From Bdellovibrionales bacterium (lineage in GTDB: Bacteria > Bdellovibrionota_G > JALEGL01 > JAGRAY01), in assembly GCA_020434375.1 (NCBI GenBank), contig JAGRAY010000089.1, forward strand, positions 1-7,122: a DNA stretch of 7,122 nt, given 5' to 3'. Positions 1-4,803 of this stretch are shown here, piece after piece (the stretch's first letter is position 1; every line of letters begins with the position of its first letter). A model generated the notes under the pieces. The model made no database searches and had not been told where the DNA came from. It saw only the letters and a list, made by a program, of their open reading frames with translations. The translations under genes and the position numbers were made by a program.

Positions 1-113
1 TCGGTAATTTGCCCGTCACTCATGGGAACATTGAGATCTAATCGACAAAAAACTCGCCTATCTTCGACATCGAGTTCAGAAAGAGTTTTAAAATGATAGT
101 CTGTGAGAATCAT
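1..113 (-). CDS. pgk: Phosphoglycerate kinase, N-terminal part (cut by window edge)
   Basis: This is the first 37 codons of a gene that runs off the left edge. Phosphoglycerate kinase transfers phosphate between 1,3-bisphosphoglycerate and ADP in cytoplasmic glycolysis. The reading starts at ATG (113-111) and gives MILTDYHFKTLSELDV, then RLDLNVPMSDGQIT. That matches the usual Pgk opening: a short strand, a 'L-x-D-L/V' turn, and the substrate-binding R-x-D-x-NVP signature (here R24, D26, N28, P30). No good Shine-Dalgarno is visible; AGGCGG lies about 18 bases before the ATG, which is too far, and I see no in-frame start upstream. It lies downstream of the kinase gene on the same strand, 88 bp away, behind a leader with a strong inverted repeat. 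The identification rests on 37 residues, but the signature is specific. Confidence 0.88.
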   Translation of the reverse strand, partial: MILTDYHFKTLSELDVEDRRVFCRLDLNVPMSDGQIT

Positions 114-123
114 TGGGTTGGTG

Positions 124-157
124 TATCTAAACCGCCTGGATTCCGCAAGTTTAGATA
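124..157 (-). promoter_or_regulatory. 9-bp perfect inverted repeat in the pgk leader
   Basis: TATCTAAAC (124-132) and GTTTAGATA (149-157) are exact reverse complements separated by 16 bases. The spacer contains the smaller palindrome GGATTCC. The element ends 10 bases before the pgk start on its 5' side. It could be an operator for a dimeric repressor, an mRNA leader hairpin affecting pgk, or a terminator for the upstream kinase; it has no U-tract in either direction, which argues against a classical intrinsic terminator. The symmetry is seen directly, the role is inference. Confidence 0.45.
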
Positions 158-170
158 GTCTATTGGTGAA

Positions 171-185
171 CCCGCTTGAAACGGG
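171..185 (-). terminator. Possible short hairpin after the kinase gene
   Basis: CCCG (171-174) and CGGG (182-185) flank a 7-base loop. Read as minus-strand RNA, the stem extends to six pairs with a G-U wobble and a UCA loop. It sits 16 bases beyond the kinase stop codon, in the position of a terminator, but what follows is UUCACC and not a run of U. Termination here would be weak or Rho-dependent. It may also simply be part of the pgk leader. Confidence 0.25.
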
Positions 186-201
186 CGATTTTATATTAAA
201 G

Positions 202-1332
202 TTAAATAAAGTATTCGATCAGAAAAAGACATCCAAGCCCCAAGCCAGTGCTAATCCAATAACGATGGGCTAACAAAAAATCTGCGACAAATAACAAAAT
301 GCTCGATGTATTTTGAGCTCCACTAAGAACCGTCTTGGTTCCGCCACCCGCCGATTGCGTATATAAGCTCGAACGAAAATTCGATCTACTGGTCTTTTTT
401 GCTGTCGTTTTTTGAGACGCAAATTTTTCCTGAGGAAAAATTTGGCTAAAAAATGTGATAATATCGGCGCGCGTCGATTTCGGATATCGTTCCCGAAGAA
501 CAGTTTCCGCCGATTCGGCCATTTCTAAGGCGGTTCGATAGCGAGCCGATGCTGCTTGTGACAACGACTTCTTGATCATGACCTCGACTTCACCAGGAAC
601 ATCTGGACGTTTTTGCTTAATTGAAGGAACCTCGCATTTACGAACGGCATCGAGAGTATCAATTTCATTTTTTCTCAAAAAAAGTCGAGTGTCTGCCAGT
701 ACTTCATGCAACACAACGCCCGCGCTAAAAATATCGGAGCGATGGTCTAAAGGTTTCCCCAATGACTGCTCGGGTGACATATAACTAAATTTTCCTCGAA
801 TAATTCCGGGTTGAGTTCTTACATTTTTGTCGCGAACGTGAGCAATTCCAAAATCAGCTACTTTAAACACGCCATCTCGAGTTGCCATGATATTTGGTGG
901 GCTCACATCTCTGTGAACCAAGTTCATGGGTTTTTTAAATCGATCTTGCTTCTGATGAGCATAATGAAGACCTTCACAAACATCTTTGATCATCCACATG
1001 GCAACATCGACCGGAAAACGTATACGCATTTTTTTTTGAGCGACGTTGATCTCTGACAAGGACTTGCCGTCAATCCATTCCATAGAAAAGAAATAAGCTC
1101 CCTCCGCCAGACCAAAATCTAGAAGTTGAACAATATTTGGGTGATTAAGTTGGATGACTATTCTTACTTCATCCAAAAACATTTGAATGAACTTTTCTTG
1201 TGAAGCTAGATCGGGATGAATCTTTTTGATAGCAACTTCGTGCTCATGAGCATCGAAGGCATGATAAATTTCGGCCATACCGCCCACAGCGACCTTGCGA
1301 TCAATCCAATATGAACCAAAAGGTGTGCGCAT
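202..1332 (-). CDS. Membrane-anchored Ser/Thr protein kinase (PknB/Hanks type)
   Basis: A 376-residue eukaryotic-like protein kinase. The kinase domain covers about residues 7-275. It has a nucleotide loop VGGMAEIY (16-23), the ATP-anchoring lysine K36 in VAIKK, the helix-C glutamate E55, catalytic loop HRDVSPPN (H140, D142, N147), DFG at 160-162, SPE at 186-188 and the conserved D200. The usual catalytic-loop lysine (HRDLKPxN) is serine here, a variant common in myxobacterial and related kinases as I recall them. A basic, Ser/Thr-rich linker (about 303-345) leads to a hydrophobic C-terminal segment (about 357-374), so the kinase is probably cytoplasmic and tail-anchored. There are no PASTA or other sensor repeats. 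It starts at ATG 1332, with no clear Shine-Dalgarno, 136 bp after rpoZ on the same strand and may be co-transcribed with it. Substrates cannot be read from the sequence. Confidence 0.93.
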   Translation of the reverse strand: MRTPFGSYWIDRKVAVGGMAEIYHAFDAHEHEVAIKKIHPDLASQEKFIQMFLDEVRIVIQLNHPNIVQLLDFGLAEGAYFFSMEWIDGKSLSEINVAQKKMRIRFPVDVAMWMIKDVCEGLHYAHQKQDRFKKPMNLVHRDVSPPNIMATRDGVFKVADFGIAHVRDKNVRTQPGIIRGKFSYMSPEQSLGKPLDHRSDIFSAGVVLHEVLADTRLFLRKNEIDTLDAVRKCEVPSIKQKRPDVPGEVEVMIKKSLSQAASARYRTALEMAESAETVLRERYPKSTRADIITFFSQIFPQEKFASQKTTAKKTSRSNFRSSLYTQSAGGGTKTVLSGAQNTSSILLFVADFLLAHRYWISTGLGLGCLFLIEYFI

Positions 1333-1342
1333 ATCTTATATT

Positions 1343-1438
1343 TAGGACTGTCGACAATCGCTCATCTGCGTCGTTGTTCAACTTCCTTGTTAGGTAGATC
1401 GGTTAAAAACAACTTACATAAGACCGTCGACTGTCCTA
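1343..1438. repeat. 96-bp inverted-repeat element, MITE-like, between rpoZ and the kinase
   Basis: The ends TAGGACTGTCGAC (1343-1355) and GTCGACTGTCCTA (1426-1438) are inverted repeats matching at 12 of 13 positions. Each arm contains the self-complementary GTCGAC. A nested pair, GTTGTT (1373-1378) and AACAAC (1408-1413), lies inside. The outermost bases of both arms are TA, as expected for a TA target duplication left by an IS630/mariner-type element, so a non-autonomous miniature element is one reading. Alternatives are a structured RNA or attenuator in an rpoZ-kinase transcript, or a processing site. It has no coding capacity. The symmetry is direct observation; the mobile origin is inference. 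Confidence 0.5.
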
Positions 1439-1468
1439 TGTGCAATTGTACTACAAAAGCGCTGAATT

Positions 1469-1684
1469 TTATGAATCTTGTACTTGTTTTTCGTCTAAGG
1501 GACGCTCAAAGGTGATTTTTTCGGCTGCAATTTCACGAAGTGCTGTGACGATATTCTTATTTTTTGACTCCAGAAACCGCCGAGACCCTTTGGTGAGCTG
1601 CCTTGCACGTTCTGATGCCAATTGCACCAGAGCAAACCTATTTGAGACTTTTTCAAGACAATCTTCTATGGATATTCTTGCCAT
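1469..1684 (-). CDS. rpoZ: DNA-directed RNA polymerase omega subunit
   Basis: A 71-residue protein with the omega signature. It opens MARISIEDCLEKVSNRF, followed by LVQLASERARQL (about 19-30) and the conserved KNIVTALREIAAEKI block (43-57) that contacts the beta-prime subunit C-terminus. Omega helps beta-prime fold and assemble into core polymerase and, in proteobacteria, contributes to ppGpp binding. The length suits a short deltaproteobacterial form, with a brief acidic tail. The ATG at 1684 gives the canonical M-A-R start, although no clear Shine-Dalgarno precedes it. In many bacteria rpoZ directly follows gmk; here gmk lies 3.1 kb upstream with two opposite-strand lipoprotein genes between them, so rpoZ must have its own promoter in the 315-bp gap. 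Confidence 0.95.
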   Translation of the reverse strand: MARISIEDCLEKVSNRFALVQLASERARQLTKGSRRFLESKNKNIVTALREIAAEKITFERPLDEKQVQDS

Positions 1685-1695
1685 AACTAGTTGGG

Positions 1696-1724
1696 TTTAT
1701 GAGCGGTCTTGAATCTTAAGTCAA
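1696..1724 (-). promoter_or_regulatory. Weak sigma-70-like promoter candidate for rpoZ
   Basis: Read on the minus strand, TTGACT (1724-1719) is followed by a 17-base spacer and CATAAA (1701-1696). The -35 matches at five of six positions, the -10 at four. Transcription would start about five bases before the rpoZ ATG, giving an almost leaderless mRNA, which fits the missing Shine-Dalgarno but also weakens the call. Confidence 0.3.
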
Positions 1725-1727
1725 GAC
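1706..1727. promoter_or_regulatory. 7-bp inverted repeat overlapping the putative rpoZ -35
   Basis: GTCTTGA (1706-1712) and TCAAGAC (1721-1727) are exact reverse complements around an 8-base centre that reads ATCTTAAG. The site covers the candidate -35 of rpoZ, the position of a repressor operator. No regulator gene lies nearby, so the function is open. Confidence 0.3.
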
Positions 1728-1798
1728 AAATAGTTGCTGCCTAAAAAGTGCCCAGAATGGAAAATTTGGCCTAAGTTTCGCCAGAAGGGTGTAAAGCC

Positions 1799-1820
1799 TT
1801 GTAACTTATTAAAATTACAA
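1799..1820 (+). promoter_or_regulatory. Candidate enhancer-binding-protein site upstream of the sigma-54 promoter
   Basis: TTGTAA (1799-1804) and TTACAA (1815-1820) form an inverted repeat with a 10-base AT-rich spacer; with the spacer counted, 8 of 11 half-site positions are symmetric. Its centre is roughly 160 bp upstream of the predicted start point at about 1972, in the range where dimeric sigma-54 activators bind. This is inferred from position and symmetry only; the cognate activator is not in the window. Confidence 0.35.
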
Positions 1821-1945
1821 CATTTTTTATAGGTCTCGCAATATACTCTCATGCCAATGGGCAGAATTGAAGCGAATATTAAGATTTAGACACTTTTGTC
1901 GACGCTAAAAATTGTTTGTTTACAGGCAGTTAACGCCATCGTGAT

Positions 1946-1961
1946 TGGCACGCTCGTTGCT
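1946..1961 (+). promoter_or_regulatory. Sigma-54 (RpoN) -24/-12 promoter for the first VWA lipoprotein gene
   Basis: The sequence TGGCACGCTCGTTGCT matches the sigma-54 consensus TGGCACG-N4-TTGCW, with exactly ten bases between the invariant GG (1947-1948) and GC (1959-1960). Transcription should start near 1972, leaving a 28-base leader that carries the Shine-Dalgarno AAGGAG. Sigma-54 promoters need an ATP-driven activator, so this gene is expected to be switched on by a signal and not expressed constitutively. The match and the location directly before a well-supported gene start make a chance hit unlikely. Confidence 0.8.
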
Positions 1962-1987
1962 TTTACTTCGTCTGCAATCGGTTTAGG

Positions 1988-1993
1988 AAGGAG
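1988..1993 (+). promoter_or_regulatory. Ribosome binding site of the first VWA gene
   Basis: AAGGAG lies six bases before the ATG at 2000. It selects that ATG over an overlapping out-of-frame ATG at 1995. Confidence 0.75.
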
Positions 1994-1999
1994 CATGGT

Positions 2000-3373
2000 A
2001 TGCATCGAAATTATCTAGTTTTAATTTTAATAGTGTTGGGGGTGGGGTTTTTCGCCGCGTGCGTCGATAACTCTAGATTCGGATTTAAATCACTTTCATT
2101 TACTCGGGATGGCACAAACACGTCTCCTACGGACCCTACAGAAATCGTTATTAATGTACCTATCGACACCGATGGTGACGGAATACCCAATAGCGAAGAT
2201 CCAGATGACGATAACGATGGCATACCTGATGATACCGACCCAGATGACGATAACGATGGCATACCTGACAACGACGATGACAATACACCTTCCGTTGATG
2301 TCACGATGCAACAGGAAACCTGGCCAATCTCTGGCACGCCTCTTGTTGAAAGAGCGGCGATCACGATTGTCACTGATATGTCTGGTTCAATGAATGATAA
2401 TTTTGAATCCTTTTCTGAAGGCATGGGCCAACTTGGCAAATCTCTTGCCGAGCAAGGTTACGAAATATGCGTCGGCGTCATGGCTGGACATGGGGCTTCA
2501 GCATATGCAGGAAAATTGGAAGCTAAGCAAGGTGGCGACTATTGCGTGTGTACCGATGAATATACGCCTGCCCAAATGGCTACAAAGATAGAAGAAAACC
2601 TAAACTCTATGTTTGCTCGAACCCCAGGATCTAGTGAATTTCAAGATTATGCAACATATTACTCTTTGACCAATGCTGACGCCATGGCTCACAACCAACA
2701 GGTTAGTGGAGGCAAGTGTGCTGGAGATGTCGGTACTTTCTATATTTCAGCAGGAGATGAAGCTTCTCATCGGGAAGCTCTAGATTGTCCGTCTGACAAT
2801 TATGCAGGTCATCCCTTGATATTCTCTAGGACGGGTCTGTCGGAAGACACCGAGTGGGCGTGCCAAGAAGCTAAGGCGCGTGCAGAGATTTTATCAACAT
2901 GGAACGAAAGTTCTGGCAAATGGGATACTTGGTTTGACTCCGATGACATGAAAAGCGCCTTCGTGAATTACGCGGGTATCGTTCCTTATGCCTATCATAT
3001 TATCGGCCATGCGACCAACCCACCGTTTTCAACCATTGAGGAAACACCTCTTGGTCACTTAGATGACATTGCTGCTCTTGGCGGAACTCTTGTAGACATC
3101 GACAAAGCAAAAACAGACAAAGCAGGCTTTGTTCAGGATATCGTTGATCAGCTTGCTCCTCAGCTTGCCGCCGATCTCACATATCCTAAAACATTTGATG
3201 TCCAACATGATGTATGCACCACTCTGGCTTACACCATCAAGGTCGATGGCACCAATGTTACCAGTCATAGTTCTCTGATTGGCCCAAGGCGATTTCAAGT
3301 GGATAGTCCCCACAACCAAGGCAGTTCCATTGAAATCACCTACGCCAAAGCAAGCGATCCAGCCTGCCCATAA
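2000..3373 (+). CDS. Secreted VWA-domain lipoprotein with thrombospondin type 3 calcium repeats
   Basis: A 457-residue exported protein of unknown specific role. Residues 1-20 are a lipoprotein signal peptide ending in FFAA-C21, so the mature protein should be lipid-anchored, probably at the outer membrane. After a Ser/Thr-rich tether come three Asp-rich thrombospondin type 3-like motifs (56-94, DxDxDG and DDDNDGIPD), which bind calcium in known proteins. A VWA-like domain starts near 117 and has a complete metal-ion-dependent adhesion site core DMSGSM (D126, S128, S130). Further conserved patches shared with the downstream paralogue are YCVC (181-184), QVSGGKC (234-240), AGDE (251-254), IIGH (334-337) and FVQDIVDQLAP (377-387). 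Cysteine pairs suggest periplasmic or surface disulfides. It begins at ATG 2000 behind a good Shine-Dalgarno and a sigma-54 promoter. A role in adhesion or surface interaction is inference from the domain family. Confidence 0.9.
   Translation: MHRNYLVLILIVLGVGFFAACVDNSRFGFKSLSFTRDGTNTSPTDPTEIVINVPIDTDGDGIPNSEDPDDDNDGIPDDTDPDDDNDGIPDNDDDNTPSVDVTMQQETWPISGTPLVERAAITIVTDMSGSMNDNFESFSEGMGQLGKSLAEQGYEICVGVMAGHGASAYAGKLEAKQGGDYCVCTDEYTPAQMATKIEENLNSMFARTPGSSEFQDYATYYSLTNADAMAHNQQVSGGKCAGDVGTFYISAGDEASHREALDCPSDNYAGHPLIFSRTGLSEDTEWACQEAKARAEILSTWNESSGKWDTWFDSDDMKSAFVNYAGIVPYAYHIIGHATNPPFSTIEETPLGHLDDIAALGGTLVDIDKAKTDKAGFVQDIVDQLAPQLAADLTYPKTFDVQHDVCTTLAYTIKVDGTNVTSHSSLIGPRRFQVDSPHNQGSSIEITYAKASDPACP
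2198..2268 (+). repeat. 39-bp tandem repeat unit encoding calcium-binding motifs
   Basis: A 29-base block at 2201-2229 recurs exactly at 2240-2268, offset by 39 bases or 13 codons. It encodes the repeated PDDDNDGIPD motif of the lipoprotein. Exact DNA identity beyond what protein conservation requires points to recent duplication, and such arrays can change copy number by slippage or recombination without breaking the frame. Confidence 0.85.
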
Positions 3374-3378
3374 TAGCC

Positions 3379-3392
3379 GTAACAATAGTTAC
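3379..3392 (+). repeat. Small hairpin GTAAC-aata-GTTAC
   Basis: Perfect 5-bp inverted repeat with a 4-base loop just after the stop of the first VWA gene. It shares the GTAAC core with the inverted repeat upstream of that gene. It may be part of the 3' end structure or a protein-binding site. Confidence 0.3.
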
Positions 3393-3393
3393 A

Positions 3394-3422
3394 AAGGGGT
3401 ATGAAAATTTTTCATACCCCTT
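3394..3422 (+). terminator. Perfect 14-bp palindrome after the first VWA gene
   Basis: AAGGGGTATGAAAA (3394-3407) and its exact complement (3409-3422) surround a single T. As RNA it would fold into about 11 pairs with an AAAUUUU loop. It lies 20 bases past the stop codon, where a terminator or mRNA-protecting hairpin is expected. There is no downstream U-tract, so termination is not assured; the hairpin may instead stabilise the 3' end or separate expression of the two VWA genes. Confidence 0.5.
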
Positions 3423-3434
3423 GAAAGGAGGAAA

Positions 3435-3533
3435 ATGAACAAGATATTGAATTTAAAAGGTTTTTCTAAATTAGGGCTCTACGCTCTTTTTGCCATTTTA
3501 CCCGACATTCTGTACCGATACCAAATTCTTTAA
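3435..3533 (+). CDS. Short 32-codon ORF with a strong Shine-Dalgarno; small protein or gene remnant
   Basis: AAAGGAGG (3424-3431) stands three bases before an ATG that opens 32 codons: a basic head (MNKILNLKGFSK), a hydrophobic stretch (LGLYALFAIL, 13-22) and a short tail before TAA. This looks like an export signal without a cargo. In the next frame the sequence continues as PTFCTDTKFFKH, with a Cys placed about where the lipid-modified Cys of the neighbours sits, so it may be the frameshifted, truncated head of a third lipoprotein gene. The Phe before that Cys is a poor lipobox residue, which weakens the idea. The Shine-Dalgarno spacing is also short. It could be a genuine small membrane protein or leader peptide. 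Confidence 0.35.
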   Translation: MNKILNLKGFSKLGLYALFAILPDILYRYQIL

Positions 3534-3555
3534 ACATATCAACATATTAAAAAGT

Positions 3556-3571
3556 AGGTATTAAACTTGCT
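3556..3571 (+). promoter_or_regulatory. Weak sigma-54-like element before the second VWA gene
   Basis: GG (3557-3558) and GC (3569-3570) have the exact ten-base spacing of a -24/-12 promoter and the -12 part reads TTGCT, but the -24 part (AGGTAT) keeps little beyond GG. The start point would fall at about 3582, at the likely ATG, giving a leaderless message. Weak on its own; noted because the upstream paralogue has a strong site of this class. Confidence 0.22.
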
Positions 3572-3582
3572 TGTGTATTCGT

Positions 3583-4800
3583 ATGATGAAAAGGAATACA
3601 CATAGGCTATTTGGGTTATTATCTATTAACGTGTTGTTTCTTGCCGTGCTCTTTACGAGCTGCCAGGAACGACTATCTTTTAGTTCATTTGCCAGTCGGA
3701 CAGGAAAAAATCCTCCGGCTTCAAATGACTGCAGTGAAGGGGGCGTTTGTACTGATATTTTTAGTCAAGACGGCCAATTCGTCACGGACAAGGCGGCTTT
3801 GATCTTTCCGATCGATACGTCTGGCTCCATGCAAACCGAAGGTCCTACATTTGCAAAAGCAGCAGCCAAAGTAGCAGAGGCTTTGGTGGCAGAAGGGTTC
3901 GACAAGATGTGCTTTGGTGTTTTGCCAGGCTACATCACTGGAAATTCCGGCAAACTTGTGAGCAATAGCAATGGCGAATACTGCATTTGTGCCAATCAAT
4001 ATGCCCTTGGTGACATCGAACAAAAGGTTTTAAGTATTTTTGACAACATTAACTGGTCAGGAGGAGCATTGAACGAAGCTCCTGAAATGGCAACATATAA
4101 CGCATTAACTGACCAAAGTGTGATTGACTATAACATTCAAGTCTCAGGTGGAAGTTGTATTGGCGGAGCTGATACTGCAGTTTTCTTCTTTGCATCTGGT
4201 GATGAAAATTCGATCGGCGAGGCTGTCAGTGATGGATCTCATACGTTTGAGAGAGAAGGCACTGCTATTGATCACGCAAGCGATGAAACGAGAGCAAGAG
4301 CGGACTATATGTCTACTTTTGATTCTGGAACGGGCAAGTACGTAGACACATTTACACCTCAAACAGTGGTTGACGCCCTTTATTCCTACTGTGGTACATT
4401 ACCCTGTGGTTATAGCTTCTCTGGACACACTACTGATCGATCAGGTGTCGAAGAACCTAATGTAGCCAATCAACAAATTGCAAGCTTAACAAATGGCATT
4501 TTCTTAGACATTCAACAAGCCCGCGATGACCAAGCCGCATTTGTTCAAAGCTTTGTTGATCAGGTCGCACCCAATCTTTTAAATAGTTTAAGTTACGTGA
4601 ATGTAATAGATGCACAATATGATATTTGCGATGCCAAGCCTTGGACGGTTTCAGTTAATGGAATAGACGTTACGGCAAGTTCCGTAAAAATTGCATCAAA
4701 TCGAATTCGGATTAATAACTTAGCATCGCTAGGACTATCTGGAACAATCAGCATCGAACTTAACTACACGCGTGCGGGTAGCTTTGCCTGTGACAACTAA
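3583..4800 (+). CDS. Second VWA-domain lipoprotein, paralogue of the upstream gene
   Basis: A 405-residue exported protein counted from ATG 3583. The signal peptide (MMKRNTHRLF, then a hydrophobic core) ends in LFTS-C27, so lipidation is expected. A short Gly/Cys-containing linker replaces the calcium repeats of its neighbour. The VWA-like domain starts near residue 72 with an intact metal site DTSGSM (D78, S80, S82). Shared patches with the upstream protein are YCIC (133-136), QVSGGSC (186-192), SGDE (205-208), FSGH (279-282) and FVQSFVDQVAP (320-330), so the two arose by duplication and then diverged strongly. The start is uncertain: an in-frame TTG at 3571 would add four residues, and neither start has a well-placed Shine-Dalgarno. 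ATG 3583 or 3586 gives the more typical signal peptide. The gene ends three bases from the end of convergent gmk. Confidence 0.88.
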   Translation: MMKRNTHRLFGLLSINVLFLAVLFTSCQERLSFSSFASRTGKNPPASNDCSEGGVCTDIFSQDGQFVTDKAALIFPIDTSGSMQTEGPTFAKAAAKVAEALVAEGFDKMCFGVLPGYITGNSGKLVSNSNGEYCICANQYALGDIEQKVLSIFDNINWSGGALNEAPEMATYNALTDQSVIDYNIQVSGGSCIGGADTAVFFFASGDENSIGEAVSDGSHTFEREGTAIDHASDETRARADYMSTFDSGTGKYVDTFTPQTVVDALYSYCGTLPCGYSFSGHTTDRSGVEEPNVANQQIASLTNGIFLDIQQARDDQAAFVQSFVDQVAPNLLNSLSYVNVIDAQYDICDAKPWTVSVNGIDVTASSVKIASNRIRINNLASLGLSGTISIELNYTRAGSFACDN

Positions 4801-4803
4801 AAG

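Larger units (their letters stand above)
1685..1999. other. 315-bp divergent intergenic region between rpoZ and the first VWA gene
   Basis: This gene-free stretch separates leftward rpoZ from the rightward lipoprotein gene. On the left it holds a weak sigma-70-like promoter and a 7-bp inverted repeat for rpoZ. In the middle there is an AT-rich inverted repeat at 1799-1820, and on the right a strong sigma-54 promoter at 1946-1961. I see no credible small ORF with a ribosome site other than the VWA start, and no RNA gene. Confidence 0.8.

Noticed and set aside
171..201. tRNA-like 3' end suggested by a GGGTTCACC string on the minus strand
   Set aside because: No acceptor, D or anticodon stems can be laid out around it in the 88-bp gap.
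1440..1712. 90-codon plus-strand ORF opposite rpoZ
   Set aside because: Shadow of the clear omega subunit on the other strand.
2201..2268. CRISPR-like direct repeats
   Set aside because: There are only two copies, the spacer is 10 bases and in-frame, and the unit encodes a known protein motif.
2332..2346. Second sigma-54-like string TGGCACG...TTGTT
   Set aside because: It has GG-N10-GT and not GC, lies within the coding part of the first VWA gene and has no gene start downstream.
2011..2439. 142-codon minus-strand ORF opposite the first VWA gene
   Set aside because: It lies wholly antisense to a well-supported gene with a signal peptide, repeats and metal site. Its Ser/Gly/Pro-rich repeats are the reverse reading of the Asp-rich calcium motifs.
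3059..3385. 108-codon minus-strand ORF over the end of the first VWA gene
   Set aside because: Antisense shadow with no recognisable motif and no good ribosome site; the plus-strand frame is conserved with the paralogue.
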